Source of the DNA: CAZMNY01 sp964567745
GTDB taxonomy: Bacteria > Planctomycetota > Planctomycetia > Pirellulales > Pirellulaceae
Direction of reading: 5' to 3'
DNA: 64,000 nt
Assembly: GCA_964567745.1 (NCBI GenBank)
Contig: CAZMNY010000008.1
Coordinates: forward strand, 62,001-126,000
In this document: piece after piece, positions 29,801 through 37,183 of the stretch
Layout: each line of letters opens with the position of its first letter
Position numbering within the stretch: the stretch's first letter is position 1
Translations under genes and position numbers: made by a program
The notes under the pieces: model-generated
The model's input: the letters and a program-made list of their open reading frames with translations, nothing else
The model's database searches: none
Told to the model about the DNA's origin: nothing

Positions 29801-31386
29801 GCGAATTGCCGAAACTTGCTTTGACTTCGGGACGCATCGGGGAGGTGGGGCAACGTGCCGGTAGCATCGTCAAATTGTCAGGCATGCGTGAAACTCCGCT
29901 CAGTCTCGAAGAGTCTGTCTTTGAATTCAATCGAGGCAAGGGCTGCGGGCGATTGGTTGGTGCCGGCTCGCTGCAGGTGCTGCGATCCGGAACGCTGGCC
30001 TTCTACGATCTTCAAGACGACAGCGGCATGCGGTACTTCGGCGGCGTTCGGCCCGCCTGTTCGATCAGCGCTGTGCCGGCTCAAGGCCTGGTATTCGCGG
30101 CGGAAGGCAGTTCCGGATGCAGCTGCAATTACAACTTCAAAACAACCCTTGCACTTGCTCCGGCCAAACAGCGGCGCCACGAAGATTGGGCCATGTTCAC
30201 AGCGCCGCTCAGCCCTGGTGCCTTGTTGCGAACGGGCAAATTTAATCTTGCGGCCCCTGGCGATCGGCGTGGCGACGACGGAGGTCTTTGGTTGCAATAC
30301 CCTAGAGCGCCAACGTATTCCAGCCGCGTCCTTGCGACGGTCGCTGGCACCATCCCCGTTCCCGTTCAATTGCTCGGCTCACAACTCAAACCGTACCGAG
30401 TCAATGCGGATCGCGTCCCGATCGCCAACACCGACCGCCCTTGGCTGTACGCGTCTGGTTACGAGGGCATCGAAGGCGTTCGGTTACAGCTCTTCATGTC
30501 CGACAAGGAAGGCATCGTCGTATTTCCGGGCGAGGCACCGACGCTGGACGCGAAACTGGAGCCGAAGACTTGGGAGCGACGCTACTCGGCGCCGGCTGGC
30601 AAAGGCAGCTCGCTTTTTCTCTCGCACGACGACAGGGCGTTGTATGTGGGCTACGAAGTCGTCCCGCCTCTCGATCGCCGCGGAAAACAACTTCCATGGA
30701 CGACGCGCGAAGGCCGAAAGCTCCCTTGTTCAGCGAGGTTCGGCGCTAGCGATCGATCCAGCGACACAGCGGTTTGGGAAGAGGACTCCCTTGAGTTCCT
30801 CATCAGCGACACATCCCTGAAAACCATTCTGCATTTTGGAGTGGGAATCACTGGCGGACGATACGATAGCACGTGGTCGGCGACGGGAAAGAAAGAGAAC
30901 ACGGCTGCGAACCCCATTTGGTCTGGGGCCATCTCGGTCCAAGCTGACAAGGCGATTGCCGAGTTTGCCGTCCCTTGGCAAACGCTAAGAGACGCAGGTT
31001 TGAACCTGAACGACCTCGTCATCCGTCCTCGGACCCGAGGTCCGCTGAAACGCCAGCCTCATATCTCGCATGGTTTTCGCCCAGTCATTGTGAAGAATTC
31101 GAAACCGGCGACGAGACATTATCGCGTCGCGCTGCACTTCGCCGAGCTCGGCGAAGCGGCGCCCGGAGATCGAGTCTTTGACATCAAGATCCAAGGCAAG
31201 ACTGTCCTGCCGAACTTCGACCCAGTCCGAGTTGCAGGCGGTTCGCGACGCGCCACGGTTCAGACGTTTGCGAACGTCGAAGCAGATCGTGCTTTGGACA
31301 TCCAATTCGTCAGCGAACCGAATTCCGCCAACCCGATTCGCCCGCCAATTCTGTCAGCCGTTGAGGTGTTGTTGGAGAAAGAGTAA
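26821..31386 (+). CDS. Giant secreted PQQ-propeller protein with methyltransferase-like insert and carbohydrate-binding-type C-terminus
   Basis: About 1,521 residues from the ATG at 26821, which begins a Sec signal peptide (SCIVCFLVMVSALSAAGS). Residues about 30-450 form a PQQ-like beta-propeller (GEQRWAFVTGGPVRF, DGFVYCLDASDGKIVWKF, VFVYALDAKSGRVRW, GSIYCFAAT). Residues about 486-620 look like a class I methyltransferase: ALVIGETDTKLAVQIAA, VVLLLDDPRAVATARQTLL, HPLPFADFAFNLIV and ELHRVLRPAGGMLHIMDAG, although motif I is IGETDT rather than a Gly-rich loop. A second propeller part begins near 670. Later there is a CBM9-like region (EDSLEFLISDTSLKT) and, over the last 90 residues, a malectin-like domain (RVALHFAELGEAAPGDRVF). 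The HExxH protein and sulfatase genes follow on the same strand. Function unknown. Confidence 0.8.
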   Translation: MSSERSIVNTNSCIVCFLVMVSALSAAGSDWPAYRRDARRSAVSDDRLEFPLQAVWRRQARLVPRPAFEDPLKHPTNIDFAFIRDFSQPVLLDFDHAFHPVSAGGLVFFGSSADDSVRCLSLETGEQRWAFVTGGPVRFAPHVVSDRVYFASDDGFVYCLDASDGKIVWKFRAAPNERQLVGNGRMISRWPLRSGVLVIDGVVYVTAGMWPAEGVFVYALDAKSGRVRWANDTSGTLNQPTANRTAYTITGVAPTGYLLAANDVLVVPTGRSMPASYSQQDGRLLASTAPSYQNRRGGPAECIDVHGSVIFGYPRERLTGSDYSVRYAHKLPNLTPYGAFRGDRVLSADRTFLAVNDLMRCLDINSRYTKGKVIWQEPCPSKKLRCLALSANALLLGIDDSVVARDRKTGRPLWDQSGLDGYVHSIAVADERLLVATDSGSIYCFAATKPGVSAVLDRLAETPIAVARTTAAGKTNEARLFASIAANKLHRGQALVIGETDTKLAVQIAAMSELQVVLLLDDPRAVATARQTLLDTFAPGQGQVSVRNDVARHPLPFADFAFNLIVAKGDVATERASELHRVLRPAGGMLHIMDAGDDEKAIEAAMIRAAQIDSSDDDKTREASGPSELSRVEPRSLLAKIANTNRMLIFRRGKLPGSLDWDSETSTDQRVKWPLELLWFGGPGSKRTGSGSRAPIAAGGRNFVIGKNHLIALDAYNGAELWSRTLPYLYRKIGGLRNMPGPIQPWLTQSINADDNHVWLNCGHVVYTLDAATGRQLAVHGKLPAAPVKELADEGLRIVMNQFQKPGPRGVTSETHESPTPAGQIRINAIDDKQLTISLELQPDIVIDDRVYWELFLDVRPPSHRANLYDRGIFQLIAWPSKGTVTPGAGVAHPMCSVEVENEGKRLVISIDLKELTELRVATLDDFCFAAALNHPTGADQKSMAGNRAYLRWEHYADAFATSLNNGWPRIRRLRASDDLENDSHMTRELRPISELPKLALTSGRIGEVGQRAGSIVKLSGMRETPLSLEESVFEFNRGKGCGRLVGAGSLQVLRSGTLAFYDLQDDSGMRYFGGVRPACSISAVPAQGLVFAAEGSSGCSCNYNFKTTLALAPAKQRRHEDWAMFTAPLSPGALLRTGKFNLAAPGDRRGDDGGLWLQYPRAPTYSSRVLATVAGTIPVPVQLLGSQLKPYRVNADRVPIANTDRPWLYASGYEGIEGVRLQLFMSDKEGIVVFPGEAPTLDAKLEPKTWERRYSAPAGKGSSLFLSHDDRALYVGYEVVPPLDRRGKQLPWTTREGRKLPCSARFGASDRSSDTAVWEEDSLEFLISDTSLKTILHFGVGITGGRYDSTWSATGKKENTAANPIWSGAISVQADKAIAEFAVPWQTLRDAGLNLNDLVIRPRTRGPLKRQPHISHGFRPVIVKNSKPATRHYRVALHFAELGEAAPGDRVFDIKIQGKTVLPNFDPVRVAGGSRRATVQTFANVEADRALDIQFVSEPNSANPIRPPILSAVEVLLEKE

Positions 31387-31456
31387 ATCAACGATAGTTG
31401 ACGCACAGACGACATAGTACGGCGCGGCGACTATGCTCCTCGCGTATCCCTCCATT

Positions 31457-31483
31457 CATCATGTCGATCATGTCAATCCTGTC
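31457..31483. repeat. 27-bp dispersed intergenic repeat, copy B
   Basis: CATCATGTCGATCATGTCAA followed by TCCTGTC, in the 149-base gap before the HExxH protein gene; same orientation as copy A. Confidence 0.7.
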
Positions 31484-31535
31484 CAAACTTACCGGCCTGC
31501 CCACTGGCGAAAACCCTGCGAGAGAGGCAACACGA

Positions 31536-32501
31536 ATGAAAACCATTTGCCGGAGTCGAGCCATTGCCGTTTTGATCGGCCTGGCTTCGATCGTCCTCAT
31601 TCCAAGCAACGCCGCCATGTCGCGAGCGGACGAGGGCGACGCCAGGCTCAGAAAACGGATCGCCGAACTGGAAGCGGAAAACCGTTCTCTCCGCAAAATC
31701 ATTGCCGGGATTAAGCGTTCGCTCGCCTCGGTTCCGGCATCGACCATCCCCGCCGAGACGGCCCCGGGCGGCCTGAGAATTATCGTCGCACCCGGCGACT
31801 GGGGCGGCTCGCAGCTGGCGGACATCAGAAAGGTGTGCGAGTCGGCCGGGAAAACGATTGCGGCTCAATTGACAGACGACGGTTTTGCCCCCATTCTCGT
31901 CGAGCGCGGCAAGTCGGGTCCCATCACACTCTACAAACGCGGCTCGGGCAACGAGCACATTGTCAAGTTGGATACTGGTAGTAACGCTTGGGCACAATGC
32001 GCCTTTCAGTTTGCGCACGAGTTCTGCCACATCGCTTGCAATTACCGCGACGCCAAGAATCCTCAGAAATGGTTTGAAGAAACATTGTGCGAATGCGCAT
32101 CGCTGTACGCCCTGCGACGCATGGCGGATGAGTGGAAAACCAACGCGCCGTATTCGAACTGGAAGAACTATTCGGGATCGCTTGCCAGCTACGCGAACGA
32201 TCGCATCCAGAAGCAGTCCGGTCGCAAGGAGCCAGCCGCACAGTTTTATCGCGACAACCGGGCAGCACTGGAGAAGACAGCGACCAATCGGAATTTGAAT
32301 CTTTACTTGGCGGTCAAACTTCTTCCGCATTTTGAAGCGAACCCGACAGCATGGGAATCGTTGAGGTATCTCAACCTGGGCCCGGCTGAAGAGAACACTT
32401 CGTTCAAGGCCTATCTGGCAGGCTGGCACGACCGAGTTCCTGACGAGCATCGATCGTTCATTCGACTGGTGGCTGCGGAATTCGATATCAAACTCAAATG
32501 A
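31536..32501 (+). CDS. Secreted putative zinc metallopeptidase (HExxH)
   Basis: 321 residues from the ATG at 31536, supported by GAGAGAGG about 8 bases upstream; the open frame continues to 31398 through repeat copy B. The signal peptide is RAIAVLIGLASIVLIPSNAA. A short coiled coil follows (RLRKRIAELEAENRSLRKI, residues about 35-55). The core has FAHEFCHIACNYRDAKN, whose HEFCH fits the HExxH zinc site, followed about 20 residues later by WFEETLCECASLYAL, where the Glu residues are candidates for the third gluzincin-type ligand. No propeptide or named family could be recognised. It should act in the periplasm or outside the cell. It lies between the giant PQQ gene and a sulfatase, all on the plus strand. 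Confidence 0.65.
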   Translation: MKTICRSRAIAVLIGLASIVLIPSNAAMSRADEGDARLRKRIAELEAENRSLRKIIAGIKRSLASVPASTIPAETAPGGLRIIVAPGDWGGSQLADIRKVCESAGKTIAAQLTDDGFAPILVERGKSGPITLYKRGSGNEHIVKLDTGSNAWAQCAFQFAHEFCHIACNYRDAKNPQKWFEETLCECASLYALRRMADEWKTNAPYSNWKNYSGSLASYANDRIQKQSGRKEPAAQFYRDNRAALEKTATNRNLNLYLAVKLLPHFEANPTAWESLRYLNLGPAEENTSFKAYLAGWHDRVPDEHRSFIRLVAAEFDIKLK

Positions 32502-32633
32502 AACACGGGCCGAAGCAAGGTACGCCTCGCTTGTGAACGGAGCACACGATCGTATGCTCCAAAATGAAGCGCTAACTGAAGTAGACGCGACCCCAGTTCG
32601 TGTGTAACCAATCAATCGATTTCAGGGATCCAA

Positions 32634-34070
32634 ATGAAACAATTTCATTCAGTCCTGCTTTGTGTTCTTTGCTCAATTGCAATTCAGGTCACGGCGGCGG
32701 AGCCAGGTCGTAAACAAACCGAACGCCGACCGAATGTCGTGCTCATTTACATCGATGACCTGGGGTACGGGGACGTCGGTTCGTACGGTTGCACCGACAT
32801 TCCGACGCCTAACATTGACAGATTAGCGCAGGAGGGCGTTCGCTTCACAGCCTCATACATAACCAACCCGCCATGTTGCCCGAGTCGATGCAGCTTGATA
32901 ATGGGGCAGTACGCCCAGCGGTTCGGAAAGTATGGGATGTCGCGCGGACTTCCAATCCCGCAGGACCGACCGACGCTTCCCGCGCACCTTCGCGACATCG
33001 GCTACGTGACTGGCCAGATCGGGAAATGGGATATCGGAACAAGACGTCAGGGGCCGTTGCAGGTTGGTTTCACCGAGGTCGCGAAGACGCCGCCCAAAAA
33101 GAAGTACTCCAAACAAGAACTAGCTCGCCTGCCTGCGAACGTGCGAAGGCAACTTGCTAAGAAGGCCGGCAAGTCAAAATACTTTTGCACGAACAAGGCC
33201 GGTCAAACGATGTGGCTGACCGATTACGATGGCAAGTCGATAACGGACTTCGTGGCTCGACACAAGGATGAGCCTTTCTTTCTCTACTGGTCGCCCGAGG
33301 CGGTGCACTCACCTAGCATCGAGGTCCCTGAGCGGCTGATGGATCGGACGACGGCGGAGGGCCGGCGACGAAAACTTGCCGGGGCGATTGTTTCTGTCGA
33401 CGATCAAGTCGGAACGCTGTTGAAGTCGCTGGAAAAGCATGGATTGCGTAAGAACACGCTGGTGATTTTCTCCAGCGACAACGGCGCTAATGGAGGCGAA
33501 GGCGGGACGTCGACGCCATACGTCGGTGGGAAAGGGCAGGGGACTCAGAAGGAAGGATGGGTCCGCGTGCCCACGATCTTCTCGATGCCCGGCACGCTGC
33601 CGGAAGCGAAGGAGCACAACGGTCTGATCGCTAACTTCGACTTTTATTCAACGATTGCGGCATTGGCCGGGGGGCCGATCCCAACGCACTGCGATGGCGT
33701 TGACCTGTTTCCGTTTCTCAAAGGCAAGCGGAGCGGTGCGGCGCATGAATATCTGTTTTGGCTTAACAACGAACCGGGTGACGCCGTTCGACGTCACCTG
33801 ATCGCCGTCCGCTGGAAGGACTGGCGGTTGTACAAGAAATATGAAAAAGACCCGTGGCAGTTGTTTGACCTTAGATCGGATCCAAAGGAAGAACGCAACG
33901 TAGCCGCGAAGCATCCTTCGGTCGTGAAGCAAATGGCGGCGAAACACGCCGCGTGGGCAAACACGCTGGCACCGCTCGAGCAGATTCCAGAGATACGCGC
34001 TGGTGCGCTGGTCGTACCGATCGGCCACGGCTGGGCCTTTTCTTCGGCCAATAACAACACCAGTAAATGA
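32634..34070 (+). CDS. Secreted sulfatase (formylglycine-dependent)
   Basis: 478 residues with a signal peptide (QFHSVLLCVLCSIAIQVTAA). The alkaline-phosphatase-like fold begins with PNVVLIYIDDLGYGDVGSYG, giving metal-binding Asp-Asp, then NIDRLAQEGVRFTASY. The sulfatase signature NPPCCPSRCSLIMGQY carries C-x-P-S-R, whose Cys is converted to formylglycine. Later metal and substrate positions are in GQIGKWDIG, SPEAVHSP and VIFSSDNGANGGEGG. It hydrolyses sulfate esters, probably of sulfated algal or glycan polysaccharides, outside the cytoplasm. Planctomycetes typically carry dozens of such genes. The formylglycine-generating enzyme is not encoded nearby. Confidence 0.94.
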   Translation: MKQFHSVLLCVLCSIAIQVTAAEPGRKQTERRPNVVLIYIDDLGYGDVGSYGCTDIPTPNIDRLAQEGVRFTASYITNPPCCPSRCSLIMGQYAQRFGKYGMSRGLPIPQDRPTLPAHLRDIGYVTGQIGKWDIGTRRQGPLQVGFTEVAKTPPKKKYSKQELARLPANVRRQLAKKAGKSKYFCTNKAGQTMWLTDYDGKSITDFVARHKDEPFFLYWSPEAVHSPSIEVPERLMDRTTAEGRRRKLAGAIVSVDDQVGTLLKSLEKHGLRKNTLVIFSSDNGANGGEGGTSTPYVGGKGQGTQKEGWVRVPTIFSMPGTLPEAKEHNGLIANFDFYSTIAALAGGPIPTHCDGVDLFPFLKGKRSGAAHEYLFWLNNEPGDAVRRHLIAVRWKDWRLYKKYEKDPWQLFDLRSDPKEERNVAAKHPSVVKQMAAKHAAWANTLAPLEQIPEIRAGALVVPIGHGWAFSSANNNTSK

Positions 34071-34383
34071 GTTGTCTTGGGTTCTTGCCGAGGTCTAGCT
34101 CCCTATGCTCGCGGTGCGCGCACCAATGACCCCTTCGTTATCTGAAACCCCCAGGTTAGCGAGCCGCCGTGTTTCCCCCTAGGTTCGCGGCGTCAAATCT
34201 CAGTTAATGCCGTCTTCTCGCGAAAAACTCACATAGAACATGTTGTGGGAATTCGATACCCTTCCGGCGCCCTGGCTCAGCCTGCGCGAACATTCGACCA
34301 ATTTCGCTGTTTGTCAGACGACCAGGTGCTCATGGCGAAAACGCGAGCGATTCGCTAACTGAATCATTCTTGGAGATGACCGA
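34071..34383. other. Intergenic region after the sulfatase gene
   Basis: 313 bases. At 34147-34194 two similar C-rich words follow each other (CCCCCAGGTTAGCGAGCCGC and CCCCCTAGGTTCGCGGCG), a degenerate direct repeat of unknown meaning. The GGAG ribosome-binding site of the methyltransferase gene is at the right end. No gene is seen. Confidence 0.5.
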
Positions 34384-35379
34384 ATGCCCGCCCTCAAGCA
34401 GATTGCCAATTCCGTCGTTCAAGGAACGATTCGCAGAGCTCGCCGCTGGAGTTCGCTCAGGCGGATGGTCGACCGGGCGTTCATCGAAAACCTGACGCCC
34501 GGTCCCGAATTCGATGGCGCGTGGTCCGAGCTGGATCGCGTCTACAGCCTGTGCCGGAGGCGCCTACACGCCGATCCGGCATGGCGATACGGTCCGGCCC
34601 GCGTTCATGAAATTGCCAAAGAGGGCTTCCAGGCCATTCAGGAATTCACTTCACTCGAAGGCAAAGTATTCTGCGACCTGGGATGCGGCACGTTTCATCC
34701 CTTCGGCATTTCGGCTGTCATGTTTCTCAACGGCGCCGGTTCGACAATCGCGCTTGACCTGAACGACGGAAACAAACAACGAGCCGCCGAATCGCTTGCC
34801 GACCTGCTCGGCGATTGTTGCGGCCAGGAAAAATGGAATTGGGCCGATGTCGATGATGTGAAGTTCATCAACAAAATACAACGCTTCAACATTCAAGCGC
34901 TCAATCAGGGCCGACTGACCGAGGGGCTCGCGGATGTTCCCATGTCGCACGTCGTTACCGACATCCATAATCCGATTCTGGAAGAGGAGAGCATCGACGT
35001 CATGACATCGCGAGCGGTGCTCGAACACTTCCTTGATTTCGACGTCGCCATGAAACGGCTGTTTCAGTTGATGCGAAAGGGCGGTGTGATCTACCACCAC
35101 ATTGATCTTGTCGACCACCGAGCCTATCGAAGCTCGGATTATCACTATTGGTCGTTCTTGGCCGAAGGCGAAGATTGGTCTGACGGACTGGTCAATCGCC
35201 TCCGATCAAGCGAGATCAAGAGAAGCGTCAAAGAGGCCGGATTCGAGGTGCTTCGCTATGACAATCGAGTCGCACAGATGCCGGAAGGGTTTATCGATCA
35301 AGTCGCGGGTCGATTCCGCGACATGACCAAAGACGACCTGAGCGCCACCGGCGTCTTCTGCGTGCTGAGAAAACCCTAA
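34384..35379 (+). CDS. Class I SAM-dependent methyltransferase
   Basis: 331 residues; GGAG lies 8 bases upstream of the ATG. The Rossmann-type domain carries motif I VFCDLGCGTFHPFGIS near residue 98, the acidic strand end TIALDLNDGN near 120, and the post-motif region EESIDVMTSRAVLEHF followed by MRKGGVIYHHIDL. The N-terminal 90 residues are basic and helical and could contact a membrane or nucleic acid. The block DHRAYRSSDYHYWSF resembles methyltransferases of surface-glycan loci, but the acceptor is not identifiable. It stands alone between a sulfatase and a decayed gene. Confidence 0.85.
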   Translation: MPALKQIANSVVQGTIRRARRWSSLRRMVDRAFIENLTPGPEFDGAWSELDRVYSLCRRRLHADPAWRYGPARVHEIAKEGFQAIQEFTSLEGKVFCDLGCGTFHPFGISAVMFLNGAGSTIALDLNDGNKQRAAESLADLLGDCCGQEKWNWADVDDVKFINKIQRFNIQALNQGRLTEGLADVPMSHVVTDIHNPILEEESIDVMTSRAVLEHFLDFDVAMKRLFQLMRKGGVIYHHIDLVDHRAYRSSDYHYWSFLAEGEDWSDGLVNRLRSSEIKRSVKEAGFEVLRYDNRVAQMPEGFIDQVAGRFRDMTKDDLSATGVFCVLRKP

Positions 35380-35443
35380 GGTAAATTTTATTTTACATTG
35401 ACGCGCGGAGGTGAAGCTTGCTACGGGCGTCTTCCGCTCGCAT

Positions 35444-35771
35444 TTATGCAATGAACGTGCAGCTTTTCCCTGGCGTTATGCCAATGGGGCCGCCATCGCC
35501 CGGGATTGTGGAGTGCCAAAGCCAGAATGGCGCGAGGGACAGGACAAGCAGCGCGAGAAGGGCGACCAACACCCTGGACGCGAACTTCAGGTCGCCGCGG
35601 CGAAAAGATCAGGGCGATCACCTAGGCCGAACCCAGAACGGTCGCAATGTTGGCGAGAATGGCAATAGGCAACGTGACCACAAATGACGTGATGACCAAC
35701 GCCAGGGATGCCATGCCAAGAATACGCCATCGAGGGTTAAGTCGATGTTCTTTGTGGTCGAAGACATCGTC
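35444..35771 (-). pseudogene. Decayed small integral-membrane protein gene
   Basis: Reading the minus strand from 35771 gives FDHKEHRLNPRWRILGMAS, then a hydrophobic run (LALVITSFVVTLPIAILANI). An in-frame TAG interrupts, the same frame continues VIALIFSPRR, and a one-base shift then opens RRGDLKFASRVLVALLALLV and SLAPFWLWHSTIPGDGG to a stop at 35444. The two parts together look like one membrane protein of about 105 residues broken by one nonsense and one frameshift change; no credible start codon in frame precedes the first part. A sequencing error could mimic part of this. Family unknown. Confidence 0.5.
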
Positions 35772-36086
35772 TCACTTCGGTAGCGGAAACGCAGATGAAT
35801 CAGGGACGGCGACGACTGTGCCCCGTTGCTGCGTTGCTGCGCGAGTGCATGCGTCGCGGCCAAAGTGTTAGACTCGCTGATCATTGCTCGTCAAGATTCT
35901 TGCTTGCCTGGCAGCGGGGCGACTGAACGTTCCTCGAGGAACGCGTTCCGTCGATTGTGAACCGATTGCTCTGTCAGCATTCGATTCTCGGGCTGAACCG
36001 TTGAATTTGCTATCGGCAATTCGCGGCGTCTTGGCCGACTTCAGAGCACTGGCTAGTCAGCGTCACCCCCTGCCACAGGAAGAGAC
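35772..36086. other. Intergenic region before the DMT transporter gene
   Basis: 315 bases with no convincing gene; its right end holds AGGA six bases before the TTG start of the transporter. No repeat or strong hairpin was seen. Confidence 0.5.
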
Positions 36087-37043
36087 TTGAACGAATCGCA
36101 GACTGTCGATGTCAAGCTAAAGGATCGCGGCAGCGCGTTTTGGCCCGACGCATCGTTGATCGGCGTGGCGTTGATCTGGGGCGTCAACATTCCGCTGATG
36201 AAAAGCGGCCTTGAAGTCGTCGACGTCTACGTGTTCAACGCGATTCGCCTTGTCGTCTCGGCAGCCGTGCTGGCCGCCTTTGCATTGCGTGAATGGCAGC
36301 GCGGCGTGAAACCCAAAGCGGGTATCTCGTTTCGGCAGATCTTAATCCACGGCCTCTTTGTGTCGGCGATTTATCAGCTTTTGTTCCTCGGCGGGATCGC
36401 GACGACAACGTCAGGCAACACGGCCTTAATCATATCGACCGTTCCCATTTGGACAGCGCTGCTGGCTCGCATATTTCTCGCAGAGCGGCTGAGAGTATTG
36501 GCTTGGTGGGGCCTCTCAATTGCGCTTGTCGGGACGATTATCGTGGCGCTGCAGAAGGGCGACGTCGCCGTGAGTCGCCAGCACCTCGTCGGGAACATCA
36601 CGGTGTTGGGCGCCGCAATGATGTGGGCTAGCGGCACGGTTTACAGTCGGTCGTTGCTGACGCGGATCTCGCCGATGCAGCTTGCCGCCGCGTCGGCCGT
36701 CGTTGCCTTGCCGATTCACTTGCTGGTCGCGGCGGGCCGCTACGGCAGCAGCCTGCCAGCCCTGCAATCGATCGACCTCTGGATGATCATCCTCTACGCC
36801 GGAGTTCTCTCCTCCGGACTCGCTTTGCCTATGTGGAACTTTGGCGTGCGCCATACCGGGGCGGCTCAAGCCGCAATCATTCAGAACTTGATCCCGGTCA
36901 TCGCCATTCTGGCAACGTGGGTGGGACGAGGCGAGCCGCCGACCGTCGCGCAAGTCGTGGGAGGCATCTTGATCCTCGGCGGACTCGTCATGATGCGCAG
37001 CGCCAGACGGTCGCCCACCGATTCCAAGTCGAGGTCCGCCTAG
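36087..37043 (+). CDS. EamA/DMT-family transporter
   Basis: 318 residues from a TTG start (MNESQTVDVKLKD) with AGGA six bases upstream. It has the two tandem five-helix EamA repeats of the drug/metabolite transporter superfamily: first repeat from LIGVALIWGVNIPLMKSGLE, with the family word TTSGNTALIISTVPIWTALL near residue 110, second repeat from VGNITVLGAAMMWASGTVYS, ending AAIIQNLIPVIAILATWVG and a basic tail. About ten membrane helices are expected in the inner membrane. Substrate unknown; relatives export amino acids, metabolites or nucleotide sugars. It converges with the Gfo/Idh/MocA gene across a repeat hairpin. Confidence 0.9.
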   Translation: MNESQTVDVKLKDRGSAFWPDASLIGVALIWGVNIPLMKSGLEVVDVYVFNAIRLVVSAAVLAAFALREWQRGVKPKAGISFRQILIHGLFVSAIYQLLFLGGIATTTSGNTALIISTVPIWTALLARIFLAERLRVLAWWGLSIALVGTIIVALQKGDVAVSRQHLVGNITVLGAAMMWASGTVYSRSLLTRISPMQLAAASAVVALPIHLLVAAGRYGSSLPALQSIDLWMIILYAGVLSSGLALPMWNFGVRHTGAAQAAIIQNLIPVIAILATWVGRGEPPTVAQVVGGILILGGLVMMRSARRSPTDSKSRSA

Positions 37044-37087
37044 CCGGTCCTGTCCAAAGCAACGAGGGCACGGACGGACGAAAGAGC

Positions 37088-37157
37088 TTGACAGGATCAA
37101 TAGGATGAGAAACGAAGTAGTCCCTTTCTTCATCCTGTCGATCATGTTGATCCTGTC
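37088..37157. repeat. 27-bp dispersed repeat, copy C, head-to-head hairpin
   Basis: The full unit is at 37131-37157 (CATCCTGTCGATCATGTTGA then TCCTGTC). A shortened inverted unit at 37088-37110 faces it. GACAGGATCAA (37090-37100) pairs perfectly with TTGATCCTGTC (37147-37157), and AGGATGA (37102-37108) with TCATCCT (37130-37136). It lies between convergent genes and could act as a bidirectional terminator. Confidence 0.75.
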
Positions 37158-37183
37158 GAAACATCGACGGCATGAACTGATCG

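Noticed and set aside
31473..32615. 380-codon open frame on the minus strand
   Set aside because: Antisense to the HExxH protein gene, which has a signal peptide and ribosome-binding site.
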